From assembly GCA_963676605.2 (NCBI GenBank), contig CAXXSP010000034.1:62001-126000 (forward strand): a stretch of 64,000 nucleotides of DNA, given 5' to 3'. Every line of letters begins with the position of its first letter. Position 1 is the stretch's first letter. Source of the stretch: SABI01 sp963676605 (GTDB taxonomy: Bacteria > Spirochaetota > Spirochaetia > Sphaerochaetales > Sphaerochaetaceae). Below the pieces are notes generated by a model. The model worked only from the letters and a program-made list of their open reading frames with translations. It was not told the origin of the DNA and did no database searches. The position numbers and the translations under genes are program-made. Shown here one piece after another: positions 1 through 8,260 of this stretch.

Positions 1-604
1 CAAACTCTCGGTAGAAGGAGCTCTCGACGGCATCCTGACCCCTGATGAGAAGCTTATACAGAGGATAAGAGACGAGCTCGAAGTGCTCGAGCAGCGTGTC
101 AGTGCGGTCATGACCCTCTCTTCCATGCAGTCTCCGGACTTTCTCGTCCACACTGAAACTATTGAAGTTCTTGACTTCGTAGATGAGATGCTCACTTCAA
201 GCGTGAACAGGTATCATGTGCTGATAGAACCCCTGACTGAATTTCTGTACGGAGACCGGCGTCTTCTTCTCCTTGCAGCGAGGGAAGCGATGAACAATGC
301 AGTGAAGTACAGAAGCGGAGATGAAAAAATCCGCTGGGTCATCACATCAGAGAACGGTATGAACAGTATGAGGTTCTCCAATACGGGGACTCTCCCTCCC
401 GAAGGCTCTGACGAACTCTTCGAACCCTGGGTCAGGGCCGACAGATCCCGTTCTCTCCCAGGCTCAGGTATGGGACTGACTATCATCCGTCAGATCATGG
501 AAAATCATGGCGGCAGTGTCTCTCTCACGCAGGAAGACCATATAGTCTCACTCAGTATGAGCTGGCCGTCCGTCAGCGACGGGCCCGACTCAGTGAACGG
601 ATAG
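1..604 (+). CDS. Sensor histidine kinase, C-terminal part (cut by window edge)
   Basis: The reading frame is open from the left edge (frame beginning at base 2) to the stop at 604, so only about the last 200 residues are visible. The piece carries the ATP-binding half of a histidine kinase: an N-box (AREAMNNAVKY), a reduced G1 box (SNTG in place of DxGxG) and a good G2 box (GSGMGLTIIRQIMENHGG). The phosphoacceptor histidine must lie upstream of the window. The internal GTG at 83 is not the real start. A 117-base gap separates it from the porin-like gene, so co-transcription is not obvious. Input signal and partner regulator cannot be told from this fragment. Confidence 0.85.
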   Translation, partial: KLSVEGALDGILTPDEKLIQRIRDELEVLEQRVSAVMTLSSMQSPDFLVHTETIEVLDFVDEMLTSSVNRYHVLIEPLTEFLYGDRRLLLLAAREAMNNAVKYRSGDEKIRWVITSENGMNSMRFSNTGTLPPEGSDELFEPWVRADRSRSLPGSGMGLTIIRQIMENHGGSVSLTQEDHIVSLSMSWPSVSDGPDSVNG

Positions 605-721
605 CGGTCTTCACATAAAGCACACAGAAAATCACAGAGCAGTCAATAGAGCACCATACGAAGCACATGGGTACATGGGAATATTCAGTCATATTACATA
701 AAAAAAATGGAGATGATCTGA

Positions 722-1714
722 ATGAAAAAAAGTATTGTGCTTATCGCAGTGTTCGTATTGGTTGCCGGGGCTGTATTTGCTGAACCGCAGTTTTCCGGTA
801 GATTCAGTTTTGATTACATCATGGATATGGACGGCAATATCGTTGCCGAAGGAGCAGATGCCGACACCAGAGCTGCAGAATTGTTTCTGAGTCTCACCTC
901 AGATTACTGGGATCTTGATGTGCGGACAGTTGACGATGCAGGAAGCAAGGTTGGAGATGTTGATGCTACAGCTACCTTGAAGGTGAATCAGATTCTCGAT
1001 ACAGCGGGCATCTCTCTTCCTGTTGCTGTCAATGCCTATGTCGGGAACCAAAGATTTGCGGGCTCAACCGTCTATGCGGATCCCAGCGGAGCTGAAGGAG
1101 ATTACGCATTCCTTTCAACTGACATTCAGCGCGTGAATCTTCCCATCGGAGCCAGTTTTTCATATGAGAACCTTGTCACCGTCCGTGGGGGTGTAGATTT
1201 CATCGACGAAGGTTATTTCTTCAGTACCGTTGTCACTCCGATCGAAGGGATAGGCGTTGCCTTTAATATGGTCGATCAGGCTGATTTCGATGTATATCAG
1301 GTCTCAGGAGTAGGTCTCAGCGGCAGTGCTGCAGCAGATATCGGAGTTCTCGCAGACCTCGATTTCGACCTGACTGTCTCCGGAGCCGGATGGTTTGCTG
1401 TGGATGATGATACAATGAACAACTACTTCGCTGCTGTAACCGGTGGTGTAGATGCAATCTCCGTCTTTGCTGAATATACGAATGAACAGGAGATCAGTAA
1501 CCTCTATTTCGGTGGACGCTATACGATCTCAGACGCTCTCAACACCTCTGTCGGCCTTGGTTTCGAGGATCTCGACGATGCAGAGGTCGGTGCCTGGATC
1601 AATGCTCAGTATACGATCGCTGACATCAGCACCTTCGTTGAATACGGATTCTACGGTGATGGTGATGAGTCTTCAGAGCATTACATCCAGACAGGTCTGA
1701 GTTTCGCTTTCTAA
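722..1714 (+). CDS. Porin-like outer-membrane beta-barrel protein
   Basis: 330 residues with a clear signal peptide (MKKSIVLIAVFVLVAGAVFA, cleavage before EPQF). The mature part is made of alternating short strands rich in Gly, Asp and aromatic residues and ends in aromatic Phe (SFAF), the usual outer-membrane barrel ending. Length and pattern fit the porin-like barrels common in spirochaetes, but no specific substrate can be named. The start at 722 is supported by GGAGATGATCTGA just upstream. A strong hairpin-plus-T terminator follows at about 1786-1827, so it is probably monocistronic. Function is inferred from architecture only. Confidence 0.75.
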   Translation: MKKSIVLIAVFVLVAGAVFAEPQFSGRFSFDYIMDMDGNIVAEGADADTRAAELFLSLTSDYWDLDVRTVDDAGSKVGDVDATATLKVNQILDTAGISLPVAVNAYVGNQRFAGSTVYADPSGAEGDYAFLSTDIQRVNLPIGASFSYENLVTVRGGVDFIDEGYFFSTVVTPIEGIGVAFNMVDQADFDVYQVSGVGLSGSAAADIGVLADLDFDLTVSGAGWFAVDDDTMNNYFAAVTGGVDAISVFAEYTNEQEISNLYFGGRYTISDALNTSVGLGFEDLDDAEVGAWINAQYTIADISTFVEYGFYGDGDESSEHYIQTGLSFAF

Positions 1715-1785
1715 GGTTTTGAGGAGATCCTTCCCCTCACTGCCCGCAGGGGATCCTCCAAAAAATATATTTCGTTATACAATTT

Positions 1786-1827
1786 CTCCCCCCGGCACCG
1801 TTGGTGAGGGGGGAGGAGCTTTTTTTA
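1786..1827 (+). terminator. Rho-independent terminator
   Basis: CTCCCCCC (1786-1793) pairs with GGGGGGAG (1808-1815), with a small inner CACC/GGTG stem in the loop, followed by a run of seven T. It lies between the porin-like gene and trxA. A second weaker hairpin (about 1719-1758, CCCCT/AGGGG core) sits directly after the porin stop and may help. Confidence 0.8.
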
Positions 1828-1966
1828 AGCCTTTCTTCTGTATTCGAAAGCCCTATCCCCGTCTGTAATATTGTCACAGAACATCGGAAATGACTCTCTT
1901 CCCTTTTCTTCACTCTTTGAGTATATTGAACACAAGCAAGTAAACAAACTTTTTTGGAGGATATAG

Positions 1967-2287
1967 ATGAGTGAAGTAATATTGACGAAGGATAATTTTC
2001 AGGCGGAAGTGATCTCTTCCGATCTCCCCGTACTGGTAGATTTCTGGGCTGTGTGGTGTGGTCCATGCAGAATGATCGCTCCTTCGATCGAGAAACTCGC
2101 AGAGAAATATGCAGGTAAACTCAAGGTTGGAAAACTGAATGTGGATGAAGAGCTTGAACTCGCTCAGCAGTACCAGATTTCCAGCATCCCGACCCTAGGT
2201 ATCTTCAAGGGCGGTCAGATTGTCGCTCACAAGGTCGGTGCACTGCCTCTGGCAGCTCTCGATTCATGGGTGAGTGAATTTATCTAA
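1967..2287 (+). CDS. trxA: Thioredoxin
   Basis: 106 residues, the normal size of thioredoxin, with the redox motif WCGPC (VDFWAVWCGPCRMIAP) and the conserved cis-proline loop (ISSIPTL). It is a cytoplasmic dithiol reductant for ribonucleotide reductase, methionine sulfoxide reductase and peroxiredoxins. There is no signal peptide. The start is fixed by GGAGGATATAG directly upstream of the ATG. It stands alone between two terminators (about 1786-1827 and 2310-2341), and no thioredoxin reductase is in the window. Confidence 0.97.
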   Translation: MSEVILTKDNFQAEVISSDLPVLVDFWAVWCGPCRMIAPSIEKLAEKYAGKLKVGKLNVDEELELAQQYQISSIPTLGIFKGGQIVAHKVGALPLAALDSWVSEFI

Positions 2288-2309
2288 GAGAAATACATCT
2301 CGAATGCAC

Positions 2310-2341
2310 AAGGGAGTCACTGAATGAGTGCCTCCCTTTTT
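2310..2341 (+). terminator. Rho-independent terminator after trxA
   Basis: AAGGGAG (2310-2316) pairs with CTCCCTT (2332-2338), extended by CACT/AGTG inside, followed by a T run. The hairpin is close to symmetric and could also stop the convergent lipoprotein transcript. Confidence 0.8.
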
Positions 2342-2346
2342 CACGT

Positions 2347-3308
2347 TCAGGGGGAATAGGTTTCCGTGCAGTTGGGCTGCCCGAAGGAAGAAGAACCTGT
2401 CGGGACCGTGTACCACTGATCAGATGCAGTCTCTGCAGGTCCTGACTCCCTCCTGTTCAGGCTTCTTGTCGAGGTGGTGCTGTCGGTCCTTACTGCCGTT
2501 TCAGGGTGGATAACAGCAGGGTTCACAGATGGATGTTCCCTCGAGTTCCATAATCTGTTCATACACTTCAGCTGTTCCGAAGCCTCCGTATTCTGTATCA
2601 GAATCGTCAGAACGGTCTGAATAGGGAAGAGCATCGATGATCGCATGTCCGCAGTTCTCATAGAGAGAAATAACTCCGTTACTCCCCCCCAGGCCTTCCT
2701 CTCCCGCGAAGAAAAAGTGTTCATGAGCGTGTAGATTTTCTTTCATTCCGTACTGAAGTACGACATACTCTCCCTGTTTCACTTCATAGGGGGGGAAGGT
2801 GAATAGACCGGAATGGATTCAGGTACATTCCGTCGTAGACCGTGATGCCGGCAAGATCACCGTCACTCAGCACTCTCAGTTCTATCCTATCGGGCTGACT
2901 TTTCGTTCCCCTGATAGAGAACTCATTGAGAAGGAGACGGGGGATTCGGCTGTTCTTTCCCGAGATATCTTTTTCGATACTCGTGGTATTGCCCGCCCTG
3001 TCTTCAACTCTGAGAGCAATGTTCAGCTGCTCGGAGGGAAGAAGTTTCTGAAGAAGTGTGATATGCACCTCTCTGCCTGAGGGTACCGCTTTCAGTTTCT
3101 CATCTCCTGCGTAGGCCGAACATGCGTGGACGGACTCATCAAACCGTGCGGTGACAGTGATCTCATTGGAAGCCTCGAAGGAAAACAGGACGGGGCTCTG
3201 TCGGTCTTTTCCAATGAAGAAGTTCTCAATGCTTCCCTGCGATGTGACAGGACAGCCCGTCAGAAGCATACAGCTCATGATAATGGTTGAAATAAGATAT
3301 CTGCTCAT
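2347..3308 (-). pseudogene. Lipoprotein with lamin-tail-like domain, interrupted by two +1 frameshifts
   Basis: The start at 3308 gives a lipoprotein signal (MSRYLISTIIMSCMLLTGC, lipobox LLTGC). It is followed by an Ig-like stretch and then a segment with the features of a lamin-tail domain: LLLNEFSIRG, IELRVLSDG, AGITVYDG, and near the end STTSTRSLNRRE with DQWYTV. The frame breaks twice. A run of seven G at 2789-2795 (six would keep the frame, reading HLPPYEVKQGEY) and GGG at 2504-2506 (two would keep the frame, reading CCYPPETAVRTD). Removing one base at each gives a continuous 319-residue protein. Probably an intact surface lipoprotein with consensus errors; true phase variation at the poly-G run is the main alternative. 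Divergent from argH. Confidence 0.65.
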
Positions 3309-3397
3309 ACCTACTCTACGTGAGGGAGGAGCGTATTGATTGACCTGAGCAAAGAGAATAAAGTAGAGTACACGCAGAATAAAGGAGATCACCGGGT

Positions 3398-4762
3398 ATG
3401 GGAAAACTGTGGCAGAAAGAGACTTCACTCGATTCACTCATGGAAGAATTTTCAGTCGGAAGCGACTACATCATAGATCAGGAACTGATCCGGAGCGATA
3501 TTCTCGGTTCGATGGCTCATGCACGGGGAATTCATCGGGCAGGACTCCTGACTGATGAAGAGCTCGACAGTCTGCTCGCTGCTCTGAAACAGCTTTTCAG
3601 ACGTGCGGAGGATGGCGAGTTCGAGATCAGACGTGAGGATGAAGACTGCCATACAGCCCTTGAAGGGTATCTCACGGAGATGGTGGGAACCGCAGGAAAG
3701 AAGATCCACACGGGAAGATCAAGAAACGATCAGGTACAGACAGCGCTGAGAATCTGGATGAGAGAACACCTCCTGACGCTCCATCATCATACGGTGGAAC
3801 TTGCACAGACCCTACAGGCTTTCGCATCGAAGTATGAGATGGTTCCCATGGCAGGGCGTACGCACATGCAGATTGCCATGCCCTCCTCGGTAGGATTGTG
3901 GGCGGGCTCCTTCTCCGAGCAGCTTCTTGATCTGGCGGGGCATCTGCTCAGTCTCTACCGGATGATCGATATGAACCCCCTCGGATCAGCAGCCTCCTAC
4001 GGCTCCCCCGTCCCCATTGACCGTGGCTATACCTCCCGACTCCTCGGCTTTTCGAAAGTACACAGGAATGTGCTCTATGCGAATAACTCCCGCGGCCTCT
4101 TCGAGGGTATGCTCCTTGACGGCTGTGATTATATTGCCCTTACCCTGAGCAAACTCGCCCAGGATCTGATTCTCTTCTCTCTCCCTGAATTCGGGTACTT
4201 TTCACTCAACCCGAAGCTCTGTACCGGCTCCTCGATCATGCCTCAGAAGAAGAACCCTGACGGCCTTGAGCTGACCAGGTCCCGTGCCTCCATGATCAGC
4301 GGGTATGCACTCCAGGTGAAATCCATCATCCGGAGCCTGCCCAGCGGCTACAACAGAGACTTCCAGGATACGAAAGAGCCCTTCATCAAGGGGATGAAGT
4401 CCACCGTCCTTCTCGTGCAGATCATGAATCACATGATGAACGGCATCTCAGTTCATGAAGATGCTCTGGAAAGAGCCTGCACAGGTGAATTGTATGCTAC
4501 TGATGAAGTCCTGAAAAGAATTGCACAGGGAGGATCGTTCCGCGACGTCTACCGTGAGGTTGGAATGGATCTGGAGAGTGTCGCTTCCTACGATCCGATA
4601 GATACGCTCTCAACGAGGACGAGTGAAGGAACGACAGGAAACCTCTTCCTGAAGGATCTCGAAAGAGAGATCGGGGAAGAGGTCTCTGAAAGTGATACGC
4701 TCAGAGAGAGACTCTCGTCTGCCTATACAGCGCTGTTCGGCTCTGAGATTTCTCTGGACTAA
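3398..4762 (+). CDS. argH: Argininosuccinate lyase
   Basis: 454 residues, a normal ArgH length. It splits argininosuccinate into arginine and fumarate, the last step of arginine synthesis. The fumarase/aspartase superfamily signature GSSIMPQKKNPD is intact, as are the substrate-binding regions HTGRSRNDQVQT and the AGRTHMQ stretch. The start is supported by AAAGGAGATCACC ahead of the ATG. No other arginine gene is nearby, so it is a detached arg gene. Its stop overlaps the end of the convergent barrel gene by four bases. Confidence 0.97.
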   Translation: MGKLWQKETSLDSLMEEFSVGSDYIIDQELIRSDILGSMAHARGIHRAGLLTDEELDSLLAALKQLFRRAEDGEFEIRREDEDCHTALEGYLTEMVGTAGKKIHTGRSRNDQVQTALRIWMREHLLTLHHHTVELAQTLQAFASKYEMVPMAGRTHMQIAMPSSVGLWAGSFSEQLLDLAGHLLSLYRMIDMNPLGSAASYGSPVPIDRGYTSRLLGFSKVHRNVLYANNSRGLFEGMLLDGCDYIALTLSKLAQDLILFSLPEFGYFSLNPKLCTGSSIMPQKKNPDGLELTRSRASMISGYALQVKSIIRSLPSGYNRDFQDTKEPFIKGMKSTVLLVQIMNHMMNGISVHEDALERACTGELYATDEVLKRIAQGGSFRDVYREVGMDLESVASYDPIDTLSTRTSEGTTGNLFLKDLEREIGEEVSESDTLRERLSSAYTALFGSEISLD

Positions 4763-5295
4763 AGCCTGTAGAGGACTCCGACGGTGCTCGTTGCAAAGCC
4801 GACGAGGGGCATCAGCGGGTGCCAGATCGCCTGAAATCCCCCTTCTGATGATGCTACATACGCCGCCATAGGGGTATTTACATTCACGAATATCCCGGTG
4901 TCTTTTTCCGGAATCCAGTATTCTCCCTTCAAGGCGAGCCCCAGAGCTCCGAATATACCCTCTTTGAAGTCAGTGAAGCCGAGTGTTCCTACTCCGAGTT
5001 TCAGGTCGAAATTCTCGCCGAGACTGATCGGATAGGTGATATCTCCCGTCACAACGAAGAACGGGACAAAGAAGGACCCCTCGGTGGAATCGGTTGCCCA
5101 TTCGATGTACTTGAATCCGAGAGGATAGTTGAGTCCTGCCTGGATATCGAGAGTACCGAGCGGTACATCGACGACAACGCCGCTTGCAAGGAATCCCAGC
5201 TGACCTCCGATGGCAAGTGAATCATTCGCGCCGGCAGAGATGAATCCCGTCGAGCAGATCAGAATAACCAGGGAAAGTATCAGTATTTTTTTCAT
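4759..5295 (-). CDS. Small secreted beta-barrel-like protein
   Basis: 178 residues with an N-terminal signal peptide (KKILILSLVILICSTGFISAG). The mature part is Gly- and aromatic-rich with short amphipathic strands (FVPFFVVTGDITYPI, FDLKLGVGTLGFTDF) and ends VGVLYRL. This resembles a small outer-membrane barrel or surface antigen of spirochaetes; I do not recognise a specific family. GAGGAGGAACGT upstream of the ATG is a strong ribosome-binding site, and TATACT around 5325 on the minus strand may be its -10 box. It is monocistronic. Confidence 0.6.
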   Translation of the reverse strand: MKKILILSLVILICSTGFISAGANDSLAIGGQLGFLASGVVVDVPLGTLDIQAGLNYPLGFKYIEWATDSTEGSFFVPFFVVTGDITYPISLGENFDLKLGVGTLGFTDFKEGIFGALGLALKGEYWIPEKDTGIFVNVNTPMAAYVASSEGGFQAIWHPLMPLVGFATSTVGVLYRL

Positions 5296-5547
5296 ACGTT
5301 CCTCCTCATGCTGTGCATTACTGTCTATTGACAGTATAGCCTATGACATAAGAACAACACAAGAATGGAATCGTTACGATTATATCGGGAATATATGAAT
5401 GCATTTCAGTCGACTTAAGACAAAAGGTCGTTTATTAAAAGGGTGTGAATTTTACCTCTTCTCCTCTGTTGCTCACACAGTAAATCCGGGTGGGAGAGTC
5501 TTCCCATCGGGGGTTACTCCATCCTGGTGATTTCACCTTCATCAGTG

Positions 5548-5576
5548 TTGAATTATACATGGAATTTGTGTACAGT
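5548..5576 (+). promoter_or_regulatory. Putative promoter giving a leaderless PRPP synthetase mRNA
   Basis: TTGAAT (5548-5553), a 17-base spacer and TACAGT (5571-5576) form a reasonable sigma70-type promoter. The expected transcription start, about seven bases after the -10 box, falls at 5583-5584, which is the A of the most likely ATG. There is no Shine-Dalgarno sequence. Prediction only. Confidence 0.45.
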
Positions 5577-5583
5577 AGCGACT

Positions 5584-6864
5584 ATGAGTATCGTCAAGCC
5601 GCATAAATTGGGAATCATAGCAGGTCCGGGATCGGAATACTTTGCAGGGAAGGTAGTTAAACACCTCAGAAGACTCTATCTCGATCGTTATCAGAAGCTC
5701 AGTGCTTCGCTGGCGAAGCGGCATGATATGACTCCGGAAGAACTTCTCGATATCGTCACACTCAATGATGACCTCCTGAGCAAGCGGATTCCGAGGGGAA
5801 AGAAGCCGAAAGCCTATACCTGCCCAGACCTCGATATCCCGGTGAAGTATACTCAGTTCGTGAACGGTGAAGTCAAGTCCGAAATTCTGGCTCCGGTTCG
5901 TGGACTCAGGATTTTTCTTATCTATGATGTATCGAACAGTTACCCCATAAAACTCAGAGGGACCGAAGATACCACACGGCTCACGATCAATGATCACCTG
6001 ATGTTCATCTTCACAACTATCAGCGCTCTCAAGAACTCCGGAGTAGACTCGGTGACCCTCGTACTGCCGACTTATCCCTATTCACGACAGCATAAGAAGG
6101 GCTCCCGCGAAGCGCTCACTGCTGCCGTGTTCGGACGGATGTGCGAGGATATGGGGGTGGAGAGAATCATCACTCTCGATATTCACTCGCGTGAGATCGA
6201 GAATGCCTTCAACAACACTCATCTCGAAAATCTTCACGCAAGCTATCAGGCACTGATCAAGCTGCACAAGATTATCGACTTCAGTGACCCCGATCTCGTC
6301 GTCGTCTCCCCCGATACCGGTGCAGTCCTGAGGAACAAGTTCTACGCAGAAGCTCTCCATCGTCCCCTTGCCATGCTCTACAAAGAGCGGGACTACTCGG
6401 TCGTAAGCAAGGATGCGAAGAGCTCGAATATCCGCTCGATCAGTCTTCTCGGTGATGTCAAGGATAAGACAGTCCTCATGGCTGACGATATGATCGGCAC
6501 CGGAGGAACCCTCCTTATCGCGATGCGGGAACTGCGAAAGATGGGAGCGAAAAAGATTATCTGTCTCGTCTCTCTGCCCTTCTTCAATGGGAATGCACGG
6601 GAAGAGTTCGATGCAGCCTATCAGGAGGGAGTCTTCTACCGGATCGTGGGAACCAATGCGGTGTTCCATGACAAATGGCTCACCTCGAAAGAGTGGTTCG
6701 TGCAGGCAGATGTCACCGAACTGTTCGCCCGGGTCATTTCCCGTCTTCACCACGGGAGACCTCTCAGTCCTCTTCTCGATAACAGGCAGTTTATCCATCG
6801 GCTCGTTGATATCTCACAGGCCAATCCGCAGGCTCCATTGCCGAGGAGTAAAGAGACCTACTAA
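5584..6864 (+). CDS. prs: Ribose-phosphate pyrophosphokinase (PRPP synthetase), long form
   Basis: 426 residues from the ATG at 5584 (MSIVKPHKLG). It makes PRPP from ribose 5-phosphate and ATP for nucleotide, histidine and tryptophan synthesis. The PRPP-binding loop MADDMIGTGGTL, the ATP-site region YPYSRQHKKGSRE and ITLDIHSREI are all present. It is about 110 residues longer than the usual enzyme, with an N-terminal extension and insertions, as in the long forms I associate with spirochaetes and some other groups. A GTG at 5527 would add 19 residues, but it lies upstream of the likely promoter, so I prefer 5584. Confidence 0.9.
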   Translation: MSIVKPHKLGIIAGPGSEYFAGKVVKHLRRLYLDRYQKLSASLAKRHDMTPEELLDIVTLNDDLLSKRIPRGKKPKAYTCPDLDIPVKYTQFVNGEVKSEILAPVRGLRIFLIYDVSNSYPIKLRGTEDTTRLTINDHLMFIFTTISALKNSGVDSVTLVLPTYPYSRQHKKGSREALTAAVFGRMCEDMGVERIITLDIHSREIENAFNNTHLENLHASYQALIKLHKIIDFSDPDLVVVSPDTGAVLRNKFYAEALHRPLAMLYKERDYSVVSKDAKSSNIRSISLLGDVKDKTVLMADDMIGTGGTLLIAMRELRKMGAKKIICLVSLPFFNGNAREEFDAAYQEGVFYRIVGTNAVFHDKWLTSKEWFVQADVTELFARVISRLHHGRPLSPLLDNRQFIHRLVDISQANPQAPLPRSKETY

Positions 6865-6979
6865 CAGGAATCTTTCCTCTCTCGGCTGGTCACAAGGCCC
6901 CGTAAGCCCCTGATGCACCCTGATTCCATTTCTCAGGACACGATGCTCAGGAAAAGATGTCAACTAAGAGGAGTTACCA

Positions 6980-8167
6980 ATGGATTTATCTAAAAGAATA
7001 TCAAGTTTTCAGGCTTCCCCGATTCGACGGCTCGTTCCTTATGCAACGGCTGCGAAGAAGAAGGGGATTCACGTATATCATCTCAATATCGGGCAGCCCG
7101 ATATCAAGACCCCTTCGCAGGTGATTGACGCGGTCCGTTCGTTTGACCATTCGATCATAGCCTACGGAGAGAGTGAGGGCGATGCTTCTTTGAGAGCTGC
7201 GCTCACCTCCTACTATGAAGGATATGGAGTATCTGTCGAGGATGATGAGATCATGGTTACCACCGGAGGAAGCGAAGCTCTCCAGTTTGTGCTCATGACC
7301 CTGTGTGATCCCGCCGATGAGGTGATCATACCCGAACCCTATTATACGAATGTCGACTCCTTCGCGAAAAGCGCCGGGGTTGTCCTCAAGCCGGTGACAA
7401 GCCGCTTCGAGGATGCGTTTGCTCTTCCTCCGATCGAGGAATTCAGGAGAAATATCACCGACAGGACGAAAGCGATCCTTCTGTGCTCACCCAACAACCC
7501 TACAGGTTATATATACTCGAAGGAAGAGCTTTCCGCTCTTCTTGATATCGCCGAAGAGAAGAATCTCTTTCTCATCGTCGATGAGGTCTACAGGGAATTC
7601 TGCTATGACGGAGGATCCTTCATCAGTGCACTCACCTTCACCGATCATCTTGACAGGATAGTCGTCGTAGACTCCTTCTCCAAGCGCTACAGCATGTGCG
7701 GAGCTCGTATCGGAGCCCTGGTGACCAAACGAAAGGATATCATCGAGGGTGCAATGAAACTGGCTCAAGCACGTCTCTGCCCGCCTGATATCGAACAGGT
7801 TGCCGCTCTCGCAGCACTCAGTACCCCCTCGAGCTACATCGAGGAGGTAAGGGAAGAGTACCAGGCACGACGTGATTTTCTCGTGAGAGAACTCAATACG
7901 ATTGAGGGTGTTTCCTGTTCCAACCCGAAGGGAGCTTTCTATCTGATAGCAGAGCTGCCTGTCGAGAATGCTGAGGATTTCTGCCTCTTCCTCCTGAGAG
8001 ATTTCAGCTATAAAAACCAGACGGTGATGTTCGCTCCGGCGGAAGGTTTCTATGTCACCGAAGGAATGGGAAGAAATCAGGTGAGAATCGCCTATGTCCT
8101 GAATGTCGAAGATCTGAAGCATGCGGTGGAATGTCTTCGCGAGGCTCTCAGGGAGTATAACAGCTGA
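6980..8167 (+). CDS. PLP-dependent aminotransferase, class I/II
   Basis: 395 residues, typical of fold-type I aspartate/aromatic aminotransferases. Visible hallmarks are LNIGQPDIKTP near the N-terminus, CSPNNPTGYIYS, IVDEVYREFCYDG and the PLP-lysine motif SFSKRYSMCGARIGAL. A C-terminal arginine region (NQVRIAYVLN) would bind the substrate carboxylate. Substrate choice (aspartate, aromatic or other) cannot be decided. The start has AAGAGGAGTTACCA upstream. It is followed by a promoter-like region for capD, so it may be a single gene. Confidence 0.9.
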   Translation: MDLSKRISSFQASPIRRLVPYATAAKKKGIHVYHLNIGQPDIKTPSQVIDAVRSFDHSIIAYGESEGDASLRAALTSYYEGYGVSVEDDEIMVTTGGSEALQFVLMTLCDPADEVIIPEPYYTNVDSFAKSAGVVLKPVTSRFEDAFALPPIEEFRRNITDRTKAILLCSPNNPTGYIYSKEELSALLDIAEEKNLFLIVDEVYREFCYDGGSFISALTFTDHLDRIVVVDSFSKRYSMCGARIGALVTKRKDIIEGAMKLAQARLCPPDIEQVAALAALSTPSSYIEEVREEYQARRDFLVRELNTIEGVSCSNPKGAFYLIAELPVENAEDFCLFLLRDFSYKNQTVMFAPAEGFYVTEGMGRNQVRIAYVLNVEDLKHAVECLREALREYNS

Positions 8168-8203
8168 CGTACAGTTGACCTCAGAACGTCAGCACCTTAT
8201 GAT
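8163..8203 (+). promoter_or_regulatory. Promoter with bracketing inverted repeat upstream of capD-like gene
   Basis: TTGACC (8175-8180) and TATGAT (8198-8203) are separated by 17 bases, each one mismatch from consensus. A perfect inverted repeat, GCTGACGT (8163-8170) and ACGTCAGC (8186-8193), brackets the -35 box, a position suited to an operator. A second perfect palindrome in the leader (TGCATG 8227-8232 and CATGCA 8239-8244) sits 16 bases before the start codon. Confidence 0.55.
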
Positions 8204-8260
8204 GTAAAGGGCGAAAGTTTGAGACATGCATGTAAAGTCATGCAGCCTGTGGAGTGATTT

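Noticed and set aside
6082..6798. Long antisense open frame (238 codons) opposite the PRPP synthetase gene
   Set aside because: It is the mirror of a strongly conserved coding sequence, has no ribosome-binding site and shows no recognisable domain. The same holds for antisense frames at 7487-8122, 39982-40734 and 43898-44362.
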